Source: Prochlorothrix hollandica PCC 9006 = CALU 1027
Lineage (GTDB): Bacteria > Cyanobacteriota > Cyanobacteriia > Prochlorotrichales > Prochlorotrichaceae
Direction of reading: 5' to 3'
DNA length: 64,000 nt
Assembly (NCBI RefSeq): GCF_000332315.1
Contig: NZ_KB235933.1
Location: forward strand, 655,236 to 719,235
How positions within the stretch are numbered: the first letter of the stretch is position 1; every line of letters begins with the position of its first letter. The notes below the pieces were generated by a model, which was not told the origin of the DNA, searched no databases, and was given only the letters and a program-made list of their open reading frames with translations. A program made the translations under genes and the position numbers. This document shows, in pieces, positions 8,001-14,399 of this stretch.

Positions 8001-10319
8001 CCGAATCGGGCTATTCAGATCCGCTATGGCGGGGTCTCGCCCAAAATCAAGGTTATAGTCGATCGCGTCGGCTTCGTCGCTGTTAATGCCCCACTCCGTG
8101 GCTCCCGTCACCTGTTGGTTTAAGCTAGCACTGGCAAAGGCATAGTCCAAGGTGCCGGTTTGACCATCAAACACGTAGGACGTGGCCGTTCCCCCACTAA
8201 ACTGGGCAGCTAGGTCCACATAGCCCGCTGCTTCCAGGACTTTAATCGGGTCTTCCTGGGCATAGGCATTAAAATCACCCAACAGCAAAAAGTCCGGGTC
8301 ACCGCTGCCCGTGGGGTCTGTATTGAGCCAGTCCACCAGGGCTTGGGCCGCTTTGGTGCGGGTGTCGTTCCAGAAGCCTTGGCCATCGTTTTGGTCGTAG
8401 TCGGGGGAAGCGGTATTTGTCAGTTCAGAGGCTCCCTTAGACTTGAGGTGATTGACAACCGCTGTGAAGGTGGCACCAGTGGCTACATCCTCGAAGGTTT
8501 GCGCCACTGCCGGACGGTTGCGATCTTGCCCGGTACTGTTGGGATCGAGGAATGCCGGGGTGTCGAGGATGGCCATGTTGCCCACAGGGCTGACGGCAGC
8601 GGGTTTGTAGATGAGACCCACAGCGATCGCGTCACCACCCACAAATTGTGTACCGGGATCTACCCAGGCATAGGTACCAGGGGCGGTTGCAGCATTGAGT
8701 TGAGCCACGAGGTACTCGATCGCGTTGCCACTGGATCCGGGTGAGAAGTCATTTTCCAGTTCCACCAAGCCCAAAACATCGGCATCGATCGCTAACAAAG
8801 CAGTAATCAGTTTGTCGGTTTGGCGATCGAACTCATCAGCACTGTCCGCACCACGGGGATCTTGACCAATAACGGTATTCACCCCAGATAGGTCGATCGT
8901 CTTGAAGTAGTTCAGGACATTAAAGCCGGTCACCTTCAGGGAACCGCCCACATCGTCCGGGGTTGCGGGACGGTTGTTGACCTTGGTAAAGCTATTTTGG
9001 CCATTTTCCGTGGAACGAACCCGCCAGGTGGCACCACTGGCAGAATTTCCAGCCCATTGGTAGCTCAGCACGCCGCTCAGACCGGTAATCGTATCCCCCA
9101 TGCGGATATCGCTGGCGGTGCTGAAGGTGGGACCAAAGCCATCCAGATTGCCAATCAGGGCATTTTGCACACTCAACCCATCGTCATAGGTGATGGTACG
9201 AGCGCCAACTTCCTCCCGGTGAGCGGCATAACCCGCTACATCTGGGTCATTAAACTGGGTGAACTGCTGGGGTCGATCGCCCTGAACTAACTTGATCTCA
9301 TTAAAGCGATCGAGTTGGAACATCTCATTAATAGTCAGGGTATCGGTGAAATTCACCAACATCCCTTCAAATGCTTCCAAATCCGGCTGCGGTGTTCCCC
9401 CTTGACTGAGGCTGGTACCGGCAGCGGGCAGGGTAATGTTTGCCGCCGTGGGCAGGGAATTACCGGAACTGATAACGGTAACTGTGGTGGGCGTAAGTTG
9501 GGTTTCCCCAAAAAACTCGCTAATGGTGCCTGTGATTTGAACTTTATCTCCCCGACTGACCGCTACACTAGGACTGGCACCATCAAAGATAAAGAGTCCC
9601 TCGGACGTTAGGGCATTGCCATCGGCATCGATATTTTCTTCTTGGACATAAAATCCGCGCAGATTGCGACTGGTATCGCTATCTCCATCCTGAAAGTCAC
9701 CCACCACGATCGCCTCGATCGTCACCGTCTGGCCAGCTAAAGCACTGGCATCCCCATTGCCTTGAATCCCGTGAATTTTGGTAATTGCCACATCATTATC
9801 GGTAATGACAATATTCTGAGAGGTGGTAGCGCCTAATGTGATGCCAGCCGATGGGGTGCTGATAGTTAATACGGCGGTTTCGCTTCCTTCAACTAATGCA
9901 TCATCGACAATAGTAAAGGTGACTGAGCCTGTGGTCTGTCCGTTGGGGATGGTAATCGTGGAACTGCTGAGGGTGTAGTCACCTGCGGTGATACCTGTGC
10001 CAGTGACAGCTAAGTTAACGGTTTGAGCGCCAGAAACAGCACTAGAGGCGGTGGCGGTGACGGTGATTGCGGTTGTTCCTGCTTCTGTGCCAGTGTTAGA
10101 ACTCACAGATAAATTGACGGTGGGAGTAGCTAAGGCAGCAGCCGTGGTGAAGTTCCAAGTTGAGTTACCGCTGATCCCTGCAAAATCGTTACCAGCAGTG
10201 TCTTCGATCGCCCCCGCCGCAATTTCCACATACAGCAACCCTAAATCAGTTGTAAGGATCTCGATGGCTGAAACCCTTGGTGTGGTGTGCCCCCGGAGGG
10301 GGCACACCACACGACCCAT
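5007..10319 (-). CDS. Extracellular nuclease + PhoD phosphodiesterase, 3' part of MITE-split gene
   Basis: A 1770-codon multidomain secreted phosphoesterase. In order: end of an SwmA-type Ig-like domain (VEIAAGAIEDTAGNDFAG), a Calx-beta domain (residues about 65-180), an ExeM/NucH-like nuclease with its OB-like entry (about 180-790; GLVELEN, NHLKSKG, LLLGDFNAY and SDHDPVL of the endonuclease/exonuclease/phosphatase fold), a PhoD alkaline phosphatase/phosphodiesterase (about 793-1320; GDTVYADD, STIDDHEVTN), a cadherin-like domain (about 1340-1430) and a C-terminal DUF4114 (about 1610-1770). It would break down extracellular DNA and phosphodiesters for phosphate. The first 25 or so codons, including the ATG, come from a 103-bp MITE; the true 5' half is the gene at 10241-11110. 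Joined across the target TA, the Ig-like domain reads STGYYVEIAAG without a break. No Sec signal is seen in either part, so type I secretion is possible. Confidence 0.85.
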   Translation of the reverse strand: MGRVVCPLRGHTTPRVSAIEILTTDLGLLYVEIAAGAIEDTAGNDFAGISGNSTWNFTTAAALATPTVNLSVSSNTGTEAGTTAITVTATASSAVSGAQTVNLAVTGTGITAGDYTLSSSTITIPNGQTTGSVTFTIVDDALVEGSETAVLTISTPSAGITLGATTSQNIVITDNDVAITKIHGIQGNGDASALAGQTVTIEAIVVGDFQDGDSDTSRNLRGFYVQEENIDADGNALTSEGLFIFDGASPSVAVSRGDKVQITGTISEFFGETQLTPTTVTVISSGNSLPTAANITLPAAGTSLSQGGTPQPDLEAFEGMLVNFTDTLTINEMFQLDRFNEIKLVQGDRPQQFTQFNDPDVAGYAAHREEVGARTITYDDGLSVQNALIGNLDGFGPTFSTASDIRMGDTITGLSGVLSYQWAGNSASGATWRVRSTENGQNSFTKVNNRPATPDDVGGSLKVTGFNVLNYFKTIDLSGVNTVIGQDPRGADSADEFDRQTDKLITALLAIDADVLGLVELENDFSPGSSGNAIEYLVAQLNAATAPGTYAWVDPGTQFVGGDAIAVGLIYKPAAVSPVGNMAILDTPAFLDPNSTGQDRNRPAVAQTFEDVATGATFTAVVNHLKSKGASELTNTASPDYDQNDGQGFWNDTRTKAAQALVDWLNTDPTGSGDPDFLLLGDFNAYAQEDPIKVLEAAGYVDLAAQFSGGTATSYVFDGQTGTLDYAFASASLNQQVTGATEWGINSDEADAIDYNLDFGRDPAIADLNSPIRTSDHDPVLIGLNLVSSLPNGVASGDVDQDSAVLWTRSTTLGTVTFEYATDASFTTIVGSTTAAVTAADLPVKVEISGLTAGTEYFYRATDASGSHATGRFVTAAAAGTTAGLTFGVSGDWRGEVTPYPAIRNIPDRNLDFFVALGDTVYADDRSPILNKNQAETVEDFRLKHQEVYGDRFGANFWAAARASTSILSTIDDHEVTNNFQGGANAASDARFSETSGLINDTALFENGLQVYQEYNPLRDEFYNTPGNDLFDGERKLYRFNTYGNDAAVITLDTRSFRSQNLPAPNPADLNAVAVSYAASLLTPDRTLLGAVQLEQLKADLLAADAAGITWKFIMIPEPIQNILVGVNTDNYEGFAQERADLLRFIDESNIENVVFVAADIHITTVNNLTYQTGDLASEQKATSIFEITTGSVAYDAPSGVAFAQGIAALSLDPAAALAAYNSLPIAPDGDDLVNDKDDFVKTGFNSIYTRFPSAFDPIGLNNNLSQAEGLIDAELLQGDYFISHSYSWTEFDIDAQTQVLTVTTYGIDGYTEEDVDASNPNNRLDEILASEPTILSQFRVNPNVAPELAAQIFNLPEELTAGLVVGTISATDANTGHSEALVYSIDDPTGRFAVDAATGVITLVNATGLGSATEFTFNATVTDPTQLSATAPITVKLPFGFAPSATGSNGFLKAQTALSFEINIKAATKIKFASELVIFEVDDASGYVDGKAPGSSGYLDAILDKEKVLGSLSLLAGSEFDASGLPGGLNIYDFSQIIDLEASQSFGFLLVENGQLGDANAKVSFSHSSSFSVDNFSETGFELSFAGSDLEFSLEIAAKDDAPGLAKKRFGLQTGREFLELLDRRDEGGLTGQVRVFSEAAFDNLVGFYRTDTTGNILAGDGKTRLASVGDDNYFDVLIQQAQELAITLKSTTDSKFLFAGGTILSPFIIADGDFGNYSADRIFTPFRSVNRDGVDHFRLLGSTTFAVEDQVGGGDQDFDDMIIQVTFA

Positions 10320-10333
10320 TTAGGACTGCTGTA
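10231..10333 (-). mobile_element. 103-bp palindromic MITE, copy 1 (splits nuclease/PhoD gene)
   Basis: Bounded by TA on both sides and ending in TACAGCA(G/A)(T/C)CCTAAAT inverted repeats, with an internal palindrome of GTGTGGTGTGCCCCC and its complement. On the minus strand it reads like copies 2 (42261-42363) and 3 (52546-52648), all exactly 103 bp counting both TAs. Removing 101 bp restores the reading frame of the host gene, which proves insertion with TA duplication, as for IS630/Tc1-type MITEs. No transposase is encoded. Confidence 0.9.
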
Positions 10334-11110
10334 ATAGCCAGTGGAGTTAGCCAGATCATTGGTGGGATTGATGGTGACAGTAGAACCACTAACGGTGACT
10401 TGAGCGGAGGTAACGTCGATCGTTTCGACTACGGCATTATCTGATGATTGCTTAATAACGATGTTGCCAGTGCCTTTTTGGACGTTCTCGCTGAACTGCA
10501 CCTGTAAGTTATTACCAACGACTACATTGCTGGAATCGTCTACGGGGGTGAGTGTAGCGATCGTGGGTGCAGTTGTGTCAGTCCCACCAGCAGTAAATGT
10601 ACCGATCGGCCAAGATGGTGTAGCCGTTGCATTCACATTTGAAGCATCATCATCAAGGGCATTTACTCCGCTGAATGTCCACTCGGATGCGTTAAAAGTG
10701 CTACTCGGATCAACGTCATTATTACGATAAGCCCAACCGTCAAGGTGTTCCCAAGGTCTGCCCGTACCATCGACACCAATTTCACCAAAGACATCTACGA
10801 TCGAGTTATTTTCAAACAGAATGATCGTGTCATCTCCATTGATGTTCGCTACAGCATTGACGAAGGTTGGATTAAACCCAAAATAGGCATTAAACTGTGT
10901 TGTTTCACTGGCAACATAGATATAGTCACCTGCTGTTGCAGAGCCAGTTAAGGTAAAATCTACACCAGTACTTGCACTGCCATTGGTTGCAGCTTCAATG
11001 CCATAGATGCTGAGATCAGCAATGTCGTTTAGAGCATATAACTCGATCGCTTTCGGGGTACCCCCTGTGAGTGGGCCGTCAATAACACCCGTAATAATTA
11101 AGTTAGACAC
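10241..11110 (-). CDS. N-terminal part of MITE-split extracellular nuclease/PhoD gene
   Basis: This 289-codon frame holds the original start and N-terminal domains of the split phosphoesterase. The GTG start at 11110 has a perfect AGGAGG 8 nt upstream. Residues 1-165 form a lamin-tail-like/ExeM-type N-terminal domain (GGTPKAIELYALND, GDYIYVASE, DDTIILFEN). Residues about 178-265 start an SwmA-type Ig-like domain (PVDDSSNVVVGNNLQVQFSE, NPTNDLANSTGYY). The last 27 or so residues are MITE sequence and end at a MITE stop codon. With the MITE removed, the frame continues into the gene at 5007-10319 for a total of roughly 2,000 aa. A truncated protein of this part alone would lack all catalytic domains. 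Confidence 0.85.
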   Translation of the reverse strand: MSNLIITGVIDGPLTGGTPKAIELYALNDIADLSIYGIEAATNGSASTGVDFTLTGSATAGDYIYVASETTQFNAYFGFNPTFVNAVANINGDDTIILFENNSIVDVFGEIGVDGTGRPWEHLDGWAYRNNDVDPSSTFNASEWTFSGVNALDDDASNVNATATPSWPIGTFTAGGTDTTAPTIATLTPVDDSSNVVVGNNLQVQFSENVQKGTGNIVIKQSSDNAVVETIDVTSAQVTVSGSTVTINPTNDLANSTGYYSSPKWVVWCAPSGGTPHQGFQPSRSLQLI

Positions 11111-11142
11111 GATCGTTCCTCCTGTATTGGTTCTTGTAAAAT

Positions 11143-11460
11143 TTCAGGTAGCAGGGTCGCTCATGCCAGCAAAATCATTACCCGCCAGGTTGTCGATCGC
11201 GCCCGCTGCAATTTGCACAGAGTAAGCGGTGCCTGGAGCCAGAGAACTCGTCAGATCGATCGTGACGGTATCGTTGCTAACATTGACTTGGCTAGAGGTA
11301 ATCGAGATCGTTTCAACGATCGAACTATTGGAGACCTTATAATTTTTACACTTCTAGTGCCTTTTTTATATCCGCATTAAACTGAATTTCCAGGCTGCTA
11401 TTCAATCCTATTTCCGTTGAATTATCCGTAGGTGTAAACTGGACTACACCGGGGTTCATA
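11143..11460 (-). pseudogene. Degenerate SwmA-type Ig-like domain remnant
   Basis: On the minus strand, one frame around 11360-11450 gives VQFTPTDNSTEIGLNSSLEI and QFNADIKKALE then a stop. Another frame around 11145-11220 gives VQIAAGAIDNLAGNDFAGMS then a stop. Both match the Ig-like domain of the neighbouring gene (residues about 178-290 of the joined protein). A second copy of that domain or gene therefore existed here and decayed through frameshifts and stops. No start codon or complete domain remains. Confidence 0.7.
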
Positions 11461-11563
11461 ATATTGACCACAGCCAGATCAATCTCAGTTCAGTATCGGA
11501 CAAAAAAAGGGATCAGAATGATCCCAAATTCTCACGGGTTAAGCATTTGAGACTGATCAGCTA

Positions 11564-11727
11564 ATACCAAATCCGACTAATCTCGATTCGTTTTGGTAGG
11601 GGCAATCCCCCCGTGCTTGCCCCTGTATTTGGCGGTCAGAGGGTCGGCACCCTTCGGCACCGCTCAGGACAGGCAGGGGCACGACCTCTACCCGTTTATT
11701 CTGTTTCAGGCTCAACGGATTTGGTAT
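11564..11727. mobile_element. 164-bp MITE-like element with 12-bp inverted ends
   Basis: The ends are ATACCAAATCCG and CGGATTTGGTAT, a perfect 12-bp inverted pair. The interior carries GGTAGGGGCAATCCCCCCGT and GAGGGTCGGCAC, which recur at about 60996-61065 in the window. It is non-coding and has the form of a small non-autonomous element or dispersed cyanobacterial repeat. No clear target duplication was found. Confidence 0.6.
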
Positions 11728-11822
11728 AAGACCCTTGTATAGTCAGTGCTTCCAAGATTTTGTCTGGTACGAAGTCAGGTCAGTTCATTCATTGGTTGTA
11801 CGTCAACCCATCATGAAAAGCA

Positions 11823-11863
11823 GAAAAAAGCCCTTGCTCTAAGTTTAAGTCTGAGCAAGGGCT
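11823..11863 (-). terminator. Rho-independent terminator of PhoX/DUF4114 gene
   Basis: On the minus strand AGCCCTTGCTC-loop-GAGCAAGGGCT is followed directly by TTTTTTCTG. It is an 11-bp perfect stem with a T-run, 43 bp after the stop codon at 11906. Confidence 0.88.
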
Positions 11864-11905
11864 AGAGTGGGTAGTCCACTCTAAAACACTTTAAGTCGAT
11901 AGACC

Positions 11906-13594
11906 TTAGGCGAAATTGACTTGGATGATCATGTCATCGAAGTCCCGATCGCCGCCGCCAAATTGGTCTTCCACCGCAAAGGTGCCACTGCCCAGCAGAC
12001 GGAAGTGGTCCACCCCGTCGCGGTTCACCGATCGGAAGGGGGTAAAGATGCGATCGGCGCTGTAATTGCCAAAATCTCCATCGGCGATGATGAAGGGGGA
12101 AAGAATGGCGTTACCCGCAAAGAGGAAGTTGCTGTTGGTGGTGGATTTGAGTTCGATCGCCAGGGTTTGAGCCTGTTGAATCAGCACCTCAAAGTAGTTA
12201 CTCGCTCCCACGCTAGCTAGGGTTTGGCCATTGCCTCCCAGGATATTGCCCGTTGTATCGGTGCGGTAGAAGCCCACCAGGTTATCGAAGGCGGCTTCAC
12301 TAAAGACGCGAACCTGGCCCGTTAGCCCATCTTCACCCCGCCGATCGAGCAATTCCAAGAACTCGCGGCCCGTTTGCAGCCCAAAGCGCTTTTTCGCTAG
12401 CCCCGGAGCATCGTCCTTAGCTTCGATTTCCAGGCTAAACTCTAGGTCACTGCCTGCAAAGCTCAACTCAAAACCCGTTTCGCTAAAGCTACCTACACTA
12501 AAGCTGCTGGAGTTCGAGAAGGAAACCTTGGCGTTAGCATCCCCTAGCTGGCCATTTTCCACCAACAGGAACCCAAAGCGCTGGCTAGCTTCCAGGTCAA
12601 TGATTTGGCTGAAACTGTAGATATCCAGGCCACCGGGGAGACCACTGGCATCGAACTCCGAACCCGCCAAGAGACTGAGGGATCCGAGAACCTTACTGTC
12701 ATTGAGGATGGCATCCAGGTAACCACTGGATCCCGGTGTTTGGCCCGCAACGGAACCACTGGCATTCTCCACCTTAAAAATCACCAATTCACTGGCAAAT
12801 TTGATTTTGGTGGCATTGGCTTTGATTTTGATCTCAAAGCTCAAGTTCGTCTGGGCCTTGAAGAAGCCCCCGCTGACCGGTTCCGTGGTGTCAAAGCCAA
12901 ACTCATCCTCCACGGGGGGTTCCGGATCAATGGTGGGTGGCATAGCCGGAGGTGCAAGATCATCGGGAGCTTCTAGGAAAGCAAGTTGACCGCCTTGCAC
13001 TAAACCAGCGTTAGCAATAATGCCATCGCGTAAGCTGTGGGCCTGCACATCAAAGAGGAACAGTTGACCGGGATCTTCCCCAAAGAGGGTAGACACATCA
13101 ATGATGCCGGAGGATTCCCAGTTTCCAATGTCATCAGGAGAGCTATCGGTTTGTCCATCGGGAAGTGCAGAGCGATCCATTTGTGCAACACGGATCAATT
13201 CACCCGTGTTGGGGTTTAAGCGCCAGATCGAGGCTTCTTCCCCGGAGGTTAAGCCAAACTCGTCATAGCTGCTGTCTTCCTGAAGATAAACCCAACCATC
13301 ATCCGCCCAATCCAGGTTGTCAGGACTACGCAGACCAAAATCAGGATCAGTAAACTGACCCGCACCGGCATCGTCACCATCATAGATAGCGTTGACATCG
13401 GCGGTGATGTTATCCAGGTCACTGAAGTCTGTATCAATGATGTAGGTCGTGCCCCAACGATCAGACGGGAACAGGCTATCCCGACCGGTGGAAGCCAGCA
13501 CGGCCACAGTACCATCCGTAGGATTGGTGGCTAAGAACGTGTTTGAAAAGTCGGTCGTGTAAAATTGAGAGGCTAATCTGTAGCCCCTCAACAC
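11906..13594 (-). CDS. 3' part of IS-split PhoX-like phosphatase, with DUF4114
   Basis: This is the C-terminal part of the giant phosphatase whose 5' part is 14388-19676. The first 20 codons (GTG start) come from the IS element at 13535-14399; native sequence starts at LATNPTDGTVAVLASTGRDS, which continues the SRPED motif of the upstream part. Residues about 21-215 are the last part of a PhoX/DUF839 beta-propeller (SPDNLDWADDGWVYLQEDS, FLFDVQAHS). After a Pro-rich linker, residues about 235-562 are nearly identical to the C-terminus of the gene at 5007-10319, ending in DUF4114 (DHFRLLGSGTFAVEDQFGGG, DRDFDDMIIQV). It could be expressed only as a fragment from a promoter in the IS; otherwise it is the dead half of a broken gene. 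Confidence 0.82.
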   Translation of the reverse strand: MLRGYRLASQFYTTDFSNTFLATNPTDGTVAVLASTGRDSLFPSDRWGTTYIIDTDFSDLDNITADVNAIYDGDDAGAGQFTDPDFGLRSPDNLDWADDGWVYLQEDSSYDEFGLTSGEEASIWRLNPNTGELIRVAQMDRSALPDGQTDSSPDDIGNWESSGIIDVSTLFGEDPGQLFLFDVQAHSLRDGIIANAGLVQGGQLAFLEAPDDLAPPAMPPTIDPEPPVEDEFGFDTTEPVSGGFFKAQTNLSFEIKIKANATKIKFASELVIFKVENASGSVAGQTPGSSGYLDAILNDSKVLGSLSLLAGSEFDASGLPGGLDIYSFSQIIDLEASQRFGFLLVENGQLGDANAKVSFSNSSSFSVGSFSETGFELSFAGSDLEFSLEIEAKDDAPGLAKKRFGLQTGREFLELLDRRGEDGLTGQVRVFSEAAFDNLVGFYRTDTTGNILGGNGQTLASVGASNYFEVLIQQAQTLAIELKSTTNSNFLFAGNAILSPFIIADGDFGNYSADRIFTPFRSVNRDGVDHFRLLGSGTFAVEDQFGGGDRDFDDMIIQVNFA

Positions 13595-14399
13595 TCAAAT
13601 GACACGACAAGCCTACGATACTGACCTCACCGATGGCCAGTGGCAGATTCTAGAACCCCTGCTCCCCCCTGCCAAATCAGGGGGACGACCTCGCACCACT
13701 GACCTGCGTGAGATCCTCAATGCTATTTTCTACCTCCTCCGAGCCGGGTGTGCATGGCGACTGCTCCCCCACGACTTTCCCAATTGGCACACGGTCTACA
13801 CCTATTTCCGAGGCTGGGAAGCAGATGGAACCTGGGAGCATCTCAACCAAGCCCTTCGAGAACAAGTCCGCCTCCAAGCTGGACGCAATCCAGACCCTTC
13901 TGCGGCCTGTATCGACTCTCAATCCGTGAAAACGCCAGGGGCTGCTCAAGAAACTGGCTACGATGCAGGTAAAAAGGTGAAGGGCCGTAAACGGACGATT
14001 TTAGTCGATACCATGGGTTTACTCTTGTGCGTTAAGGTTCACAGTGCTAAATCCTCAGACCATGCAGGATTGAACCTCTTAGGTCTGTGCTTTGCCACAG
14101 CTTGGCAGTGTTTACAGATTATTTGGACTGATAGCACCTTTGGGGGCAAAGCCTTTATTGCCTGGGTTAAGCAAACGTTTGGCTGGACTCTAGAGGTTGT
14201 GAAACGTCCCGCTGACCAGCAAGGGTTCCAAGTGTTGCCCAAGCGTTGGGTTGTGGAGCGCACCTTCTCCTGGTTTGGTCGGTATCGCCGCTTGAGCAAA
14301 GATTATGAATATTTGCCCACCACCAGTGAGATGATGCTGTATGCTGCCATGGTCAATCTGATGGTCAGAAGGCTTGCCTAAAACTTTTCAAACACGTTC
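13535..14399 (+). mobile_element. IS5-family insertion sequence (865 bp) in PhoX gene
   Basis: Inverted ends GAACGTGTTTGAAAAGT / ACTTTTCAAACACGTTC flank one transposase gene. The host triplet TAA is present at 13532-13534 and again at 14400-14402, a 3-bp TNA-type duplication typical of the IS1031 subgroup of IS5. Removing IS plus one TAA restores the host frame as ...SRPEDLATNPTDG. The IS looks intact and recent. Confidence 0.92.
13599..14381 (+). CDS. IS5-family transposase
   Basis: A 260-aa DDE transposase with the N-terminal DUF4096-type segment (YDTDLTDGQWQILEPLLPP, then GGRPRTTDLREILNAIFYLL) followed by the RNase H-like catalytic domain. Candidate catalytic residues are D in CIDSQSVKTPG, D in IWTDSTFGGKAF and E in VVERTFSWFGRYRRLSKDYE. 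It is a single uninterrupted frame, the usual length for IS1031-like members, filling most of an 865-bp element with matching inverted ends. It moves the IS by cut-and-paste. It reads opposite to the phosphatase gene it interrupts. Confidence 0.95.
   Translation: MTRQAYDTDLTDGQWQILEPLLPPAKSGGRPRTTDLREILNAIFYLLRAGCAWRLLPHDFPNWHTVYTYFRGWEADGTWEHLNQALREQVRLQAGRNPDPSAACIDSQSVKTPGAAQETGYDAGKKVKGRKRTILVDTMGLLLCVKVHSAKSSDHAGLNLLGLCFATAWQCLQIIWTDSTFGGKAFIAWVKQTFGWTLEVVKRPADQQGFQVLPKRWVVERTFSWFGRYRRLSKDYEYLPTTSEMMLYAAMVNLMVRRLA

Larger units (their letters stand above)
11461..11905. other. Gene-free spacer between phosphatase genes
   Basis: No open reading frame is supported here. It holds a 164-bp element with inverted ends (11564-11727) and the terminator of the downstream-reading minus-strand gene (11823-11863). 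The stretch GGGTTAAG near 11538 is a lone Pho-box-like half-site and is not convincing. Confidence 0.6.

Noticed and set aside
11530-11545. Pho box upstream of the nuclease/PhoD gene
   Set aside because: Only one GGTTAAG half-site is present, without the repeats needed.
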